64,000 nucleotides of DNA, taken from DATKJY01 sp964540105. Its GTDB lineage: Bacteria; Zixibacteria; MSB-5A5; GN15; FEB-12. Position 1 is the stretch's first letter, and every line of letters starts with the position of its first letter. Positions 19,035 through 27,341 of this stretch are shown here, one piece after another. The position numbers and the translations under genes were made by a program. Where the stretch lies: assembly GCA_964540105.1 (NCBI GenBank), contig CAZILL010000002.1:1-64000 (forward strand), given 5' to 3'. A model generated the notes under the pieces. That model did not search any database and was not told where the DNA came from. It was given only the letters and a program-made list of their open reading frames with translations.

Positions 19035-19062
19035 GATCAGATGTTTCTACATAACGCGATGA

Positions 19063-19500
19063 TCACGACGCGTTCTTGGCGACGTCGAGACGACACCAGG
19101 AATAGAGCGCATCGTAGATTGCCATCTGGTGATGCAGGTTCTCCATGTCGTCCGGGTACCGCAGGCTATATCCAGTGGCGATTGCTTCCAGGCCCGCGGC
19201 AAGCGGGTCAGTATCGAGGCGGTCGGTATCGGCAGCGTTGATGACCTTGGCCATCCGCAGGAGCGCTTTGTCGGTCAGCTTGTACTTGGCGATGATGGCG
19301 TCGAATGTGCAGCCGTCCCCCCGATGCCCGAGTTCGGCGCCGGTGACGTCAAACGGAGTCCCCTCTTCCCGCTTGGCAACTTCGTTTACCTGATTCTTTG
19401 ATACAAAAAGAAATTCCGCTTCAGAGTCTATGAATCGGGAGATCAGCCAGGGACAGGCAACCCGATCGACATGTACATGAGAGCGTGTAATCCATTTCAT
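19063..19500 (-). CDS. ChrB-like chromate-resistance domain protein
   Basis: A 145-residue protein that matches the C-terminal domain of ChrB: ITRSHVHVDRVACPWLISRF at the start, EAEFLFV, PFDVTGAELGHRGDGCTFD in the middle, and MAKVINAADTDRL. GGAGGTGAAGG lies directly before the ATG. In Proteobacteria ChrB accompanies the chromate exporter ChrA and has a longer N-terminal part; here only this domain is present and no chrA is in the window, although an MFS gene follows directly. A role in chromate resistance is therefore uncertain. Confidence 0.8.
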   Translation of the reverse strand: MKWITRSHVHVDRVACPWLISRFIDSEAEFLFVSKNQVNEVAKREEGTPFDVTGAELGHRGDGCTFDAIIAKYKLTDKALLRMAKVINAADTDRLDTDPLAAGLEAIATGYSLRYPDDMENLHHQMAIYDALYSWCRLDVAKNAS

Positions 19501-19633
19501 CCTTCACCTCCGGTGTGCGGGGTAAGATACGGCGGGCGGTTTCTGTGAAGGAGATTAAAATGTCCGACAGTTCTGCTGCGAATATGGTCTGTTGAAGAAG
19601 CTTGGTGGTCCCTTGAAAGCCCTCACACCAAGC

Positions 19634-19657
19634 CCCTCTCCCGTTTTTGGGAGAGGG
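19634..19657. repeat. Extragenic hairpin ccctctccc-loop-gggagaggg
   Basis: Perfect 9-bp arms (19634-19642 and 19649-19657) around gttttt, in the spacer between the PEP-CTERM gene and the ChrB-like gene. The look is that of a dispersed REP-like element, but no second copy was found in the window. Confidence 0.4.
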
Positions 19658-19708
19658 TGGCGCGAAGCTACCCGCGAGGTGGTTCTTTCAACCCTCCATC
19701 CCCGAAGA

Positions 19709-19749
19709 TTGAAAAAGAAAAACCGGCGATCCATCTTGAATCACCGGCT
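19709..19749 (-). terminator. Rho-independent terminator of the PEP-CTERM gene
   Basis: On the minus strand agccggtgat pairs with atcgccggtt (one G-U pair, 10-bp stem), followed at once by TTTTTCTTTTTCAAT. It lies about 28 bp past the stop codon at 19777. Confidence 0.8.
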
Positions 19750-19776
19750 AAACATCAGTTGAAGCGGACGCTGCTA

Positions 19777-20394
19777 CTACTTCTTCAGTCTCCTGCGAAC
19801 CGCGAAAGAACCGAGCAGGCCGGTGCCTAGGAGCAACAGGCTCGCAGGCTCAGGAACAGGGTCACCAGCGGTTGTGTACGACATGTCATCCATCCAGGAT
19901 TGTACTGGCATGGTATTGGGTTCTTCCGAGAAGAGAAGCAGTGACCGAATGCCAGTCGTCGAACTTTCGAGATTCAGATACCGGTTGGACGGTCCAAACC
20001 CAAATAGAATGTTCTCCCCTATTAGGTTACCGGCGGCATCAAGCCCGATCACGCCTATGTACGAATTCCAGAACCCCTGCATTGTAAAATACCCCTCCCA
20101 GTGGAAGACATCGACATCAAAGTTTATCGTATTCCAACCCGCAAGACTGACCACATTCACACCGGACCTCGGAGGAATGCCCGCGGGTGGTGCGCCAATC
20201 ATGCCACTACTCATCCCAAACGGTGAGTTTGCAAAAGAGAAAGTGGCGTGCTGAGAGGCATACTGATTGGTCAGTATCGTCCCGCTCGAAAATCCCTCGA
20301 AATCAAGGGTGTAGAACTGGAAAGCACTCACTGGGCCCGCGGCAAGAACCAGCAGTCCCAATCCAAGTGCTGCCCTCATGAACAGCTTCCTCAT
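19777..20394 (-). CDS. PEP-CTERM sorted exported protein
   Basis: A 205-residue protein; ATG 20394 is preferred over 20436 because it opens the signal peptide MRKLFMRAALGLGLLVLAAGPVSA with GGAAA upstream. The body starts with DFEGFSSGTILTNQYASQH, a common opening of PEP-CTERM proteins, and is beta-rich. The C-terminus has the complete sorting signal: VPEPAS, a hydrophobic segment LLLLGTGLLGSFAV and the basic tail RRRLKK. Such signals are processed by exosortase in organisms that make exopolysaccharide; no exosortase gene is in the window. It differs in sorting type from all other surface proteins here. Confidence 0.9.
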   Translation of the reverse strand: MRKLFMRAALGLGLLVLAAGPVSAFQFYTLDFEGFSSGTILTNQYASQHATFSFANSPFGMSSGMIGAPPAGIPPRSGVNVVSLAGWNTINFDVDVFHWEGYFTMQGFWNSYIGVIGLDAAGNLIGENILFGFGPSNRYLNLESSTTGIRSLLLFSEEPNTMPVQSWMDDMSYTTAGDPVPEPASLLLLGTGLLGSFAVRRRLKK

Positions 20395-20776
20395 TACTCG
20401 TTTCCTTTCATCGGGTTGTTCCCATGAAATGTTCATCGTCGATATTCATCCACTCTTGTCTATTTGGACTGCCTAATCACACAGACCAAAATTTCTGCAG
20501 CGCACACCCACTTACACGCTACTGCATTCATTCACCCTCGCCGCCGCGACTGGTGATCAGAAACAAACATATTGTGACCCCATGCGTACTTCGAGCAAGT
20601 AGTGTACCAAAAGAGGGCTATATTGTCGATATAAGGTTTAACGTGCGATTTGCTAATGGTTTATAGGTGGTCGCATGGGAGTGACAAAAAATCTAACCTA
20701 TCTTTGTCTGCAATCAATTGCGGACAATTGGCACAATTATTGTGTCAATTGGAAGGCGCACTCCCGTACTGTGTGA
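20395..20776. other. Intergenic region, about 380 bp, AT-rich
   Basis: Lies between the PEP-CTERM start and the DUF58 stop. Contains the palindrome listed separately (20725-20751) and AT-rich sequence that could hold the PEP-CTERM promoter. No gene or RNA recognised. Confidence 0.5.
20725..20751. repeat. 13-bp near-perfect palindrome
   Basis: caattggcacaat (20725-20737) and attgtgtcaattg (20739-20751) pair around a single base with one mismatch. It starts 26 bp past the DUF58 stop. No T-run follows, so it could be a binding site for a dimeric regulator or an mRNA 3'-end hairpin. Confidence 0.45.
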
Positions 20777-21676
20777 CTAATACAACCGCTCCCGCTTCGA
20801 CAGAAAGGCGTATAGCGCTTTGTCAAAAGGGGTGCTCGTGTTGATCGGATGATAATCGATGTTTGATTGCCTACAGGCACTCGCAATCTGCTCCGAGAAG
20901 GCTTTCACCTGACGAGAAAAATCGGCTTTGATCTGATACGGAAGCGTCGTCAGCTCTTCGCCCGTCTCCATGTCCTTGAAGACCGCCTCGCCGCCGAAGG
21001 CGAAATCCCGTTCGCGCGGATCGAGAATATGGAATACGATGATTTCGTGCTTATTGTATCGGAAATGTTTGAGTCCGGAGATAATGCGTTCTGGCTCGTC
21101 AAGCAAATCCGACATGACCACCACCAGCCCGCGCCGTTTGATACGTTCCGCCATTTCATGCAAGGCGACCGAGATGTCGGTTTGATCCGACGGATTCTGC
21201 GCAGCGATTTCGTTGAGCAGCACATGCAAATGCCCCGACTTGGAGCGCGGCGGTATGTAGCGGCGAATCCGTTGGTCGAACGTCACCAACCCGACCGCGT
21301 CCCGCTGGCGAAGCATCATGTATGACAGCGCGCCGCAGAGCATGCCGGCGTAGTCGAGCTTTGTAATTTCCGCCCCGGAGCGATAGGCCATCGAGCGAGA
21401 GCAATCCAGAAGCAGGTACCCCTTAAGATTGGTCTCTTCTTCGTATTGTTTGATGTAAAACCGATCAGACTTGGCGTACAGCTTCCAGTCGATATCCCGA
21501 ATATTGTCGCCCGGCATATACTGACGATGCTCGGCGAACTCGACGGAGAAGCCGTGGTACGGTGACTTGTGCAGCCCGGCGATAAACCCTTCGACCACGA
21601 GCCGGGCGCGAAGTTCCATTCCTTTCAGTTTGGAGACAGTATCAGGCTGAAGATACTGACGGTAATCAGTCGACAT
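20777..21676 (-). CDS. DUF58 / von Willebrand A-like protein of a MoxR operon
   Basis: A 299-residue cytoplasmic protein. The DUF58 core is clear: FSVEFAEHRQYMPGDNIRDI, DWKLYAKSDRFYIKQYEEE and the MIDAS-like LLLDCSRSMAYRSG. Proteins of this family pair with MoxR AAA ATPases and are thought to help assemble or activate envelope and enzyme complexes. Its start overlaps the end of the upstream membrane-protein gene by 11 bp, and moxR is first in the operon. The usual BatA/BatB partners with their own vWA domains are absent. Confidence 0.9.
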   Translation of the reverse strand: MSTDYRQYLQPDTVSKLKGMELRARLVVEGFIAGLHKSPYHGFSVEFAEHRQYMPGDNIRDIDWKLYAKSDRFYIKQYEEETNLKGYLLLDCSRSMAYRSGAEITKLDYAGMLCGALSYMMLRQRDAVGLVTFDQRIRRYIPPRSKSGHLHVLLNEIAAQNPSDQTDISVALHEMAERIKRRGLVVVMSDLLDEPERIISGLKHFRYNKHEIIVFHILDPRERDFAFGGEAVFKDMETGEELTTLPYQIKADFSRQVKAFSEQIASACRQSNIDYHPINTSTPFDKALYAFLSKRERLY

Positions 21677-22385
21677 GGGTTACGCGTGGCTTTCTGGCCA
21701 GATCCATGAAGATTATCAGCGCCATGTAACAGATACTCACGAGTATTGCCACCCCGCTGACAGCAAGAATATCATCGAAGAACCAATGAGTATGTCTTCC
21801 CGTGAGCCCGATCGCATGAAAGAGAATCGAAACGCCAAACACCCACAAGATCATGCGTTTGATTTTCGTTCTGGCGGATGTGAACAGAAACAGACATCCC
21901 ATAGCAAAGAATAGGAGCGTCTGTCCGTTGATGTGAGTATGGGCGAGGCCGAGATTGTGGCGGAAACGTCGTTCGCCTCGTCCGGGGCTCTGCGCCGAAC
22001 TATCCTCGCGGTTGCTTTCACGTATCGCGCTCTGAGCAATCCGCACGATTGTGGCGCTGTCCAATTTCGGCATCCTTCCCGCGGATTGGCTGTCCCACTG
22101 TGGAGCAAGAACTGCCGCCGAGTCTTCCCATATTTCGCGAATATCTTTCTGGACTTCGAGCGGTAGATCGCTCGTGAGGACTCTGTCCGGGCCTGATGGC
22201 TGCAAGTAAGCGGGAAGGCGGGCGTTGTCCGGCTTCCCCTGCGATTCGTACAGCATCCAGATTGCCCAGAAACAGACCCACAACATGAGAGCTGTAAAAA
22301 GCCCGACAAATAGCTTGGCCTGCGGTGGAAGGTCAGTCAGCCGGACTGTATCCAAAAGCGACGATGAATGGGATTGTTGTGGCAT
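21666..22385 (-). CDS. Membrane protein of the moxR-DUF58 operon, unknown
   Basis: A 239-residue protein with one N-terminal membrane segment (about 24-46), a polar stretch of about 100 residues (50-150), then three closely spaced segments (about 152-168, 176-194, 206-229). No family is recognised. It lies between moxR (24 bp upstream) and the DUF58 gene (11-bp overlap), so it probably belongs to the same membrane-linked complex. Confidence 0.75.
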   Translation of the reverse strand: MPQQSHSSSLLDTVRLTDLPPQAKLFVGLFTALMLWVCFWAIWMLYESQGKPDNARLPAYLQPSGPDRVLTSDLPLEVQKDIREIWEDSAAVLAPQWDSQSAGRMPKLDSATIVRIAQSAIRESNREDSSAQSPGRGERRFRHNLGLAHTHINGQTLLFFAMGCLFLFTSARTKIKRMILWVFGVSILFHAIGLTGRHTHWFFDDILAVSGVAILVSICYMALIIFMDLARKPRVTHVD

Positions 22386-22408
22386 GGCGCACGTCGACTA
22401 AGGCGGGA

Positions 22409-23416
22409 CTATCCCTTCTCCTTCACCGATTCCAGGATCCGTTTGATGATCTCGGGTGTGCCGACCCCGTCCGCCTCGGCGTTGAACGATGTTACAATGC
22501 GATGCCTGAGCACCGGATACGTCGCAAAGCGGATATCTTCCGGTCCGGGAGTGGGGCGTCCCTCAAGAATCGCCTTGGTTTTGGCCGCCAGAACCAGATA
22601 CTGCGACGCCCGCGGGCCGGCTCCCCAGTTCACCCAGTTCTTCACAAAGTCCAGCGCCCCCTCTTCTCTCGGACGTGTGGCGCGTACAAGATCAACCGCA
22701 TATTCGACAAGATGATCCGAGACCGGCACCCGTCGCACCAGCCGCTGCAACAGGACGATATCCTCGGCCGAAAGGATTTTGTCCAACTGATACGATGCCA
22801 TGGACGTGGTTGCTTTGACAATCTCGCGCTCTTCTTTCCCGCTTGGGTAATCAACGAAGACGTTGAACATGAAGCGATCCAACTGCGCTTCGGGCAGCGG
22901 GTAGGTTCCTTCCTGCTCGATCGGATTCTGCGTGGCCAGAACAAAGAAAGGCTCAGCCAGTTTGAAGGTCTCGCCCGAGGCGGTGACTTCATGTTCCTGC
23001 ATGGCCTGCAACAGGGCTGCTTGTGTCTTCGGCGGTGTGCGGTTGATCTCGTCAGCCAGAATGATATTGGCAAACACCGGTCCTTTGACAAAGCGGAATT
23101 GCCTCTTACCGCTCGCATGGTCCTCTTCAATGATCTCGGTTCCGGTGATATCGGATGGCATCAGGTCCGGAGTAAACTGAATCCGGCTGAATTTGAGATT
23201 CAGCACCTGGGCAAGCGTCGAGATCAGGAGTGTTTTGGCAAGCCCCGGCACGCCAACGAGCAGACAATGTCCCGATGAAAGCAGTGAGATCAGAAGCTGT
23301 TCGACTACCTTGTCCTGCCCGATGATAACTTTGCCGATCTCCGTTCTTATTCGTTGATATGACTGATTAAGATACTCGACCGCTTTGAGATCGGATGTAT
23401 GGTCAACAGGGGTCAT
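22409..23416 (-). CDS. MoxR-family AAA+ ATPase
   Basis: A 335-residue ATPase. Walker A GVPGLAKT, Walker B IILADEINRTPPKTQAALLQ, sensor 1 FVLATQNPIEQEGTYPLPEAQ and the arginine-finger region DRFMFNVFVDYP are all present, as in MoxR proteins, which act as chaperone-like remodelers with vWA/DUF58 partners. GGAGGAG precedes the ATG. First gene of the three-gene operon. Confidence 0.95.
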   Translation of the reverse strand: MTPVDHTSDLKAVEYLNQSYQRIRTEIGKVIIGQDKVVEQLLISLLSSGHCLLVGVPGLAKTLLISTLAQVLNLKFSRIQFTPDLMPSDITGTEIIEEDHASGKRQFRFVKGPVFANIILADEINRTPPKTQAALLQAMQEHEVTASGETFKLAEPFFVLATQNPIEQEGTYPLPEAQLDRFMFNVFVDYPSGKEEREIVKATTSMASYQLDKILSAEDIVLLQRLVRRVPVSDHLVEYAVDLVRATRPREEGALDFVKNWVNWGAGPRASQYLVLAAKTKAILEGRPTPGPEDIRFATYPVLRHRIVTSFNAEADGVGTPEIIKRILESVKEKG

Positions 23417-23837
23417 TCACTCCTCCGGTTTCACGACGTACTGATGTTTCTGCTTGTACTCCGACATGCCAGGTCTGTTTCGAGCACGTCAAAGGAAGTC
23501 TAACTATTTGGGGCAAAGTATACTAACGATATGAAATCGCAGCCAGATGAAACTCCTCGATGAGGAGCAGATTGATAGACGGCGGTTATCATTGACCCAT
23601 GCTGCGATTGATCGCATCCCGTACTGGTTATCAGCATTCAGAAGTGCTCTCCCGCGATAACCAAATGCTTCATAAGAGCGGCCTAACTAACGACAAATCA
23701 ATAGGTAACGCCACTCTTGAACTGTGGATAAGAGTCGCCATCAATCATATGTCCACGTACTCTATCATGTTGTTTGACAATGAATTACGACGCTATCCAC
23801 AAATCGAAAGTGTTGTCCACACTGATCACATGGTCGA
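23417..23837. other. AT-rich intergenic region with DnaA-box-like sites (candidate replication-origin element)
   Basis: No gene. It holds a perfect DnaA box in inverse orientation (TGTGGATAA, 23723-23731) and two single-mismatch boxes in direct orientation (CTATCCACA, 23793-23801; TTGTCCACA, 23813-23821), plus a weak one (ATGTCCACG, 23749-23757). It lies next to the parAB-rpmH block, as origins often do. dnaA itself is not in the window. Whether it acts as oriC is open; see findings. Confidence 0.45.
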
Positions 23838-24239
23838 CTACGGCTTGAACCCTTTCTCGCCTGAGAATATTTCCTCTTTCTTGCTGTCACGTTTGTCGTC
23901 GGGCGGCAAGAATCCGAGATCGTTGCGAACATTCTTCATGTTACATGACCCACAGAAGAGCGCGCCTTGCTCGATCACAAGCGACTTGGTCTTGACATCC
24001 CCCTCAAGCTCGCATTTGGCCTGAAGTTCGATCTTGTCTGAGGTGGAGATATTCCCGACCATACGTCCGGCGATGACAGCGCTTCCGGATTCGATATCCG
24101 CTTCGATCACGCCGGTGGCGCCGATTGTCACGCAATCAGTGCAGATCACTTTTCCCTTCACTGTTCCGTCCACGCGCAGCGCTCCCTTGACATCGACTGT
24201 CCCGGTAATGAGCGTATCCTTGCCGATAATGGTATTCAT
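23838..24239 (-). CDS. Bactofilin
   Basis: A 133-residue polymer-forming cytoskeletal protein if started at ATG 24239, which has GAGGTGG upstream and gives the family-typical opening MNTIIGKDTLITGTVDVKG; an upstream ATG at 24278 would overlap the M23 gene by 26 bp. The right-handed beta-helix pattern is visible (LRVDGTVKGKVICTDCVTIG, GVIEADIESGSAVIAGRMVG). The C-terminal tail has a CGSC pair (FCGSCNMKN), unusual for the family, and a charged end. Bactofilins often work with M23 peptidases in cell-shape control, and in Myxococcus they scaffold ParABS components; both partners are directly upstream here. Confidence 0.9.
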   Translation of the reverse strand: MNTIIGKDTLITGTVDVKGALRVDGTVKGKVICTDCVTIGATGVIEADIESGSAVIAGRMVGNISTSDKIELQAKCELEGDVKTKSLVIEQGALFCGSCNMKNVRNDLGFLPPDDKRDSKKEEIFSGEKGFKP

Positions 24240-24252
24240 GAGACCATCCACC

Positions 24253-25050
24253 TCATTGCTGAAAGGTTTCTTTATCATACGGATTTTCCAGAGGATTTAT
24301 GGGTTTATCGTTCACTCGCATTTCGTAATGCACATGGGGTGCGGTCGAATGACCGGTATTGCCCGAGAGCGCGATGCGACTTCCGGCCTGCACCTGTTCT
24401 CCGGTCTTCACGAGCAGCCGGTCGTTATGACCATACAGCGTCGTGACGCTATCGTTGTGCTTGATAATAACCATCTGTCCATACGTGGTGTCCGCGCCCG
24501 AGAATTGGACCAGCCCCGAGCCAGTGGCGAGTACCGGGGTGCCGACAGCACAGGCGATATCAACGCCCGGATGAAGTTTCTCCTGAGCGGTGGCTTCAAA
24601 GTCTTTTGTCACAAATCCCTGCACCGGCAATCCTGACGGTTTTGTCAGATCTCGATTTGCCCCTCTCGGAAGCAGCGCCGGAGTTCGCCTCTCCATTCCT
24701 GAGAAAAGCGTCGAATCATCAATCATCTCCGGAAACTGATAATCAATGCCAGCCATACGGGTCAGCTTGCCGACCAGGGCGCGCGCCTCGGTCAGATTCT
24801 CCTCAAGCATCTTGACCTTGTAGCGATACCGCTGCAAATCATCGTTCTCAACCTTGAGTTTCTTTGCCAGGGCCGCTTCTGACACGACATGACCATAGAA
24901 GAAAAAGAACAGGATGATGCCGAGAATAATCCCGCCCAGCGTCCCGGCGGCCAGCTGAAGGTAAAGCCAGCGCACCCGCCACCCCCGCCGAGCATCCGTA
25001 CCGTCGGGTATGACCATGATCGTAACATAGCGAGTTCGTTCCATGTTCAC
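24253..25050 (-). CDS. M23 family metallopeptidase (LytM-like), membrane-anchored
   Basis: A 265-residue protein. One membrane segment (about 29-52, LQLAAGTLGGIILGIILFFF) follows a short basic N-terminus; a coiled-coil (about 57-95) leads to the periplasmic peptidase domain (about 150-255). Zinc ligands are complete: H and D in HPGVDIAC, the YGHND strand and the HVHYE motif. It would cleave peptide crosslinks in peptidoglycan. Its start overlaps the parB stop by 4 bp, and the bactofilin follows; bactofilin-M23 pairs are known shape determinants. Confidence 0.93.
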   Translation of the reverse strand: MNMERTRYVTIMVIPDGTDARRGWRVRWLYLQLAAGTLGGIILGIILFFFFYGHVVSEAALAKKLKVENDDLQRYRYKVKMLEENLTEARALVGKLTRMAGIDYQFPEMIDDSTLFSGMERRTPALLPRGANRDLTKPSGLPVQGFVTKDFEATAQEKLHPGVDIACAVGTPVLATGSGLVQFSGADTTYGQMVIIKHNDSVTTLYGHNDRLLVKTGEQVQAGSRIALSGNTGHSTAPHVHYEMRVNDKPINPLENPYDKETFQQ

Positions 25051-25895
25051 GGTTTGATCGCGCGAAACAGATCCAGCAGACGATCCAAATCTTCGTCGCC
25101 GTAGTATTCAATCTCGATGCGTCCGTTTTTCAATCCCGGCACAATCCTGACCGACGTTCCCAGCAGCTGCTTCAGATAGGTCTCGAGATCACTCAGAATG
25201 GGCAGCTTTCGCTTTGGAATCAGTTTCCGTTTTCGCGCCTGACCGGTCACCCGCTCGACATCGCGGACCGACATGGCGCCGTCGACAATTCGTTCCGCCA
25301 ACTCGAGCATCATCGCTTCATTGGGAAGTGACAGCATGGCGCGGGCATGCCCCTCGGTGAGCTTCCCGTGACGAATCATCGCCTGGATCGACTGCGGCAG
25401 GGTCAGCAGGCGCAACGTATTGGCGATCGCCGTGCGACTTTTGCCGACCCGAAGCGCCATCTCCCCTTGCGTCAGTCGGCACTGCTCCATGAGTCGCTGA
25501 TACGCCGAAGCCAGTTCCAGCGGATTGAGATCTTCGCGCTGAATATTCTCCACCAGTGCCAATTCGAGCATGCGGGCGTCGGAATCCGCGTCCATCACGA
25601 CGATGGGAACATTGATCAAACCCGCCAGCCGCGCCGCCCGAAAACGTCGCTCACCGGCGATCAATTCATAACCACTTCCGTTGGTGCGTACGACCAACGG
25701 CTGCATCATGCCGTTCTGCTTGATTGAGGCCACCAGTTCTCCCAGCCGTTCGTCGTCAAACTCGCGACGTGGCTGCATGGGATTGGGGACAATGCTCTCC
25801 AGAGGAACAGTTCGTGTGCTGGAGGCATCAGTGCTGGAGGCTTCCCCAGTCGGGATGAGCGCGCCCAGCCCTCGACCCAGGACCAATTTGCTCAC
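25047..25895 (-). CDS. parB: Chromosome partitioning protein ParB
   Basis: A 282-residue CTP-dependent DNA clamp that loads at parS. N-terminal domain: IVPNPMQPRREFD, the NGMMQPLVVR strand and the CTP-binding GERRFRAAR. Central helix-turn-helix: QGEMALRVGKSRTAIANTLR. C-terminal dimerisation region after a basic linker RKRKLIPKRKLP. It overlaps parA by 4 bp. A perfect parS lies in rsmG and a near-perfect one after mnmE, in the same operon. Confidence 0.97.
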   Translation of the reverse strand: MSKLVLGRGLGALIPTGEASSTDASSTRTVPLESIVPNPMQPRREFDDERLGELVASIKQNGMMQPLVVRTNGSGYELIAGERRFRAARLAGLINVPIVVMDADSDARMLELALVENIQREDLNPLELASAYQRLMEQCRLTQGEMALRVGKSRTAIANTLRLLTLPQSIQAMIRHGKLTEGHARAMLSLPNEAMMLELAERIVDGAMSVRDVERVTGQARKRKLIPKRKLPILSDLETYLKQLLGTSVRIVPGLKNGRIEIEYYGDEDLDRLLDLFRAIKP

Positions 25896-26650
25896 TGAGC
25901 CATCACCTCTTTTGTCAGGGCCATATAATTCTCTGCTCCCGAAGAAAGCACATCGTAGAGGATGATCGGCTTGCCAAATGATGGCGCTTCGGAGAGTCGC
26001 ACATTGCGCGTGATAACGGTATTGTACACCTTGTTGCTGAAATGCTTGCGCACCTCGTCAGATACTTGCCGCGACAGATTGAGACGCCCGTCGTACATAG
26101 TTAAGAGCACCCCCTCGATCATCAGCGTTGGGTTCAGATGCTGCTGAACCAGTGACACGGTGTTCATTAATTGCCCTAAGCCTTCGAGCGCAAAGTATTC
26201 GCACTGGATCGGAATGAGCACCGAGTCTGCGGCCGTCATGGTGTTGATGGTCAGCAAGCCAAGCGAGGGCGGGCAGTCGATGATAATGAAACGATAGTCG
26301 TCGGCCACCTGACGCAGCGCGCTTTTGAGACGAGTCTCGCGCGAGAGAACATTCACCAGTTCGACTTCGGCACCGACCAGAGTTATCGACGAGGGTACAA
26401 TATTCAGAAAGGGAAGTTCGCTGGCGCGAATCACTTCACTCATCGGGCGCGAACCAATCAGGACGTCATAGATCGAGGTGTCGACACTATTCTTGTCGAG
26501 ACCAACGCCGCTGGTGGAATTGGCCTGGGGATCCATATCGACGAGGAGTGTCTTCTGTTCTGCAGCCGCAAGGCATGATGAAAGGTTCACCGCCGTGGTG
26601 GTCTTGCCTACACCCCCCTTTTGGTTGGCGATGGCGATGATTCTGGCCAA
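25892..26650 (-). CDS. parA: Chromosome partitioning ATPase ParA
   Basis: A 252-residue ATPase that moves ParB-parS complexes. Deviant Walker A NQKGGVGKTTT, the LLVDMDPQANST loop and Walker B FIIIDCPPSLG are intact. The start is a TTG (26650) with AAGGAG 6 bases upstream; a nearby ATG is out of frame. Use of TTG may limit its translation. Confidence 0.97.
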   Translation of the reverse strand: MARIIAIANQKGGVGKTTTAVNLSSCLAAAEQKTLLVDMDPQANSTSGVGLDKNSVDTSIYDVLIGSRPMSEVIRASELPFLNIVPSSITLVGAEVELVNVLSRETRLKSALRQVADDYRFIIIDCPPSLGLLTINTMTAADSVLIPIQCEYFALEGLGQLMNTVSLVQQHLNPTLMIEGVLLTMYDGRLNLSRQVSDEVRKHFSNKVYNTVITRNVRLSEAPSFGKPIILYDVLSSGAENYMALTKEVMAQ

Positions 26651-26738
26651 GCATTACTCCTTGTAATGTCACACGTTCTGAGCCCAACTATGGTATGCTC
26701 GCCGGGCACGACGCGCAACAAAAAACTACCGTTAACGA

Positions 26739-27341
26739 CTATGCTCTCCTGAAAACAGTGAAACTCTTGGTCACTGAACTCTCGGGTTCAGAGAAAGTGA
26801 ACACTGTTTGCTTGCTCTCCTTGGCGAAAAACTCGGGCTGCGAGTAATACAGGAAGGTCCCCGTGGGAGTCAGGCGTGAGAGAATCAATCGTGAGAGCGC
26901 TGGAGTCAGCTTGACAAAGCGCAGAGTGACGAGGTCATACAAGTCGGTAAGTCTCAGTTCTTCGAATGTCTGTGATTTGACTTCCGCCGAGCGGGCAAGC
27001 GAGTCGAGAATCTGTCGCAGGGCGACCGCCTTCTTGTTCGTGCGCTCAACAAGAGTAACCTTTCCTGAAATCTGCTGTGTGAGGAGGATCGGGAGAGCCG
27101 GTATCCCCCCTCCCGAGCCGATATCGAGGTAATTCTGAAAGCTTGATCCGATCTGGTCAAAGGGGAGAAGCGATTCAGCGACCATGCGATCGAAATCGGC
27201 GCGACCTGTTTCACGTGAAACAAGGTTCACTTTTTCGTTTTCGCGCATGAGGGCAGCGAAGTAGCCATCCAGTCTACCGTGTGGATCCTGTGCGAACAGA
27301 ACTTTCCTGACGTCGAGTACTATATGATTGCCGGTTTTCAC
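26739..27341 (-). CDS. rsmG: 16S rRNA m7G527 methyltransferase RsmG
   Basis: A 200-residue SAM-dependent enzyme that methylates G527 of 16S rRNA. The SAM motif YLDIGSGGGIPALP and the opening VNLVSRET are typical. Its ATG overlaps the mnmG stop by 4 bp. A parS site lies inside the gene. Confidence 0.95.
   Translation of the reverse strand: MKTGNHIVLDVRKVLFAQDPHGRLDGYFAALMRENEKVNLVSRETGRADFDRMVAESLLPFDQIGSSFQNYLDIGSGGGIPALPILLTQQISGKVTLVERTNKKAVALRQILDSLARSAEVKSQTFEELRLTDLYDLVTLRFVKLTPALSRLILSRLTPTGTFLYYSQPEFFAKESKQTVFTFSEPESSVTKSFTVFRRA
27207..27222. other. Perfect parS site
   Basis: The 16-bp palindrome TGTTTCACGTGAAACA matches the conserved bacterial parS consensus at every base. It lies within the rsmG coding region, about 310 bp from the divergent end of the parA promoter side and close to parAB, as is common near origins. 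Confidence 0.95.
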
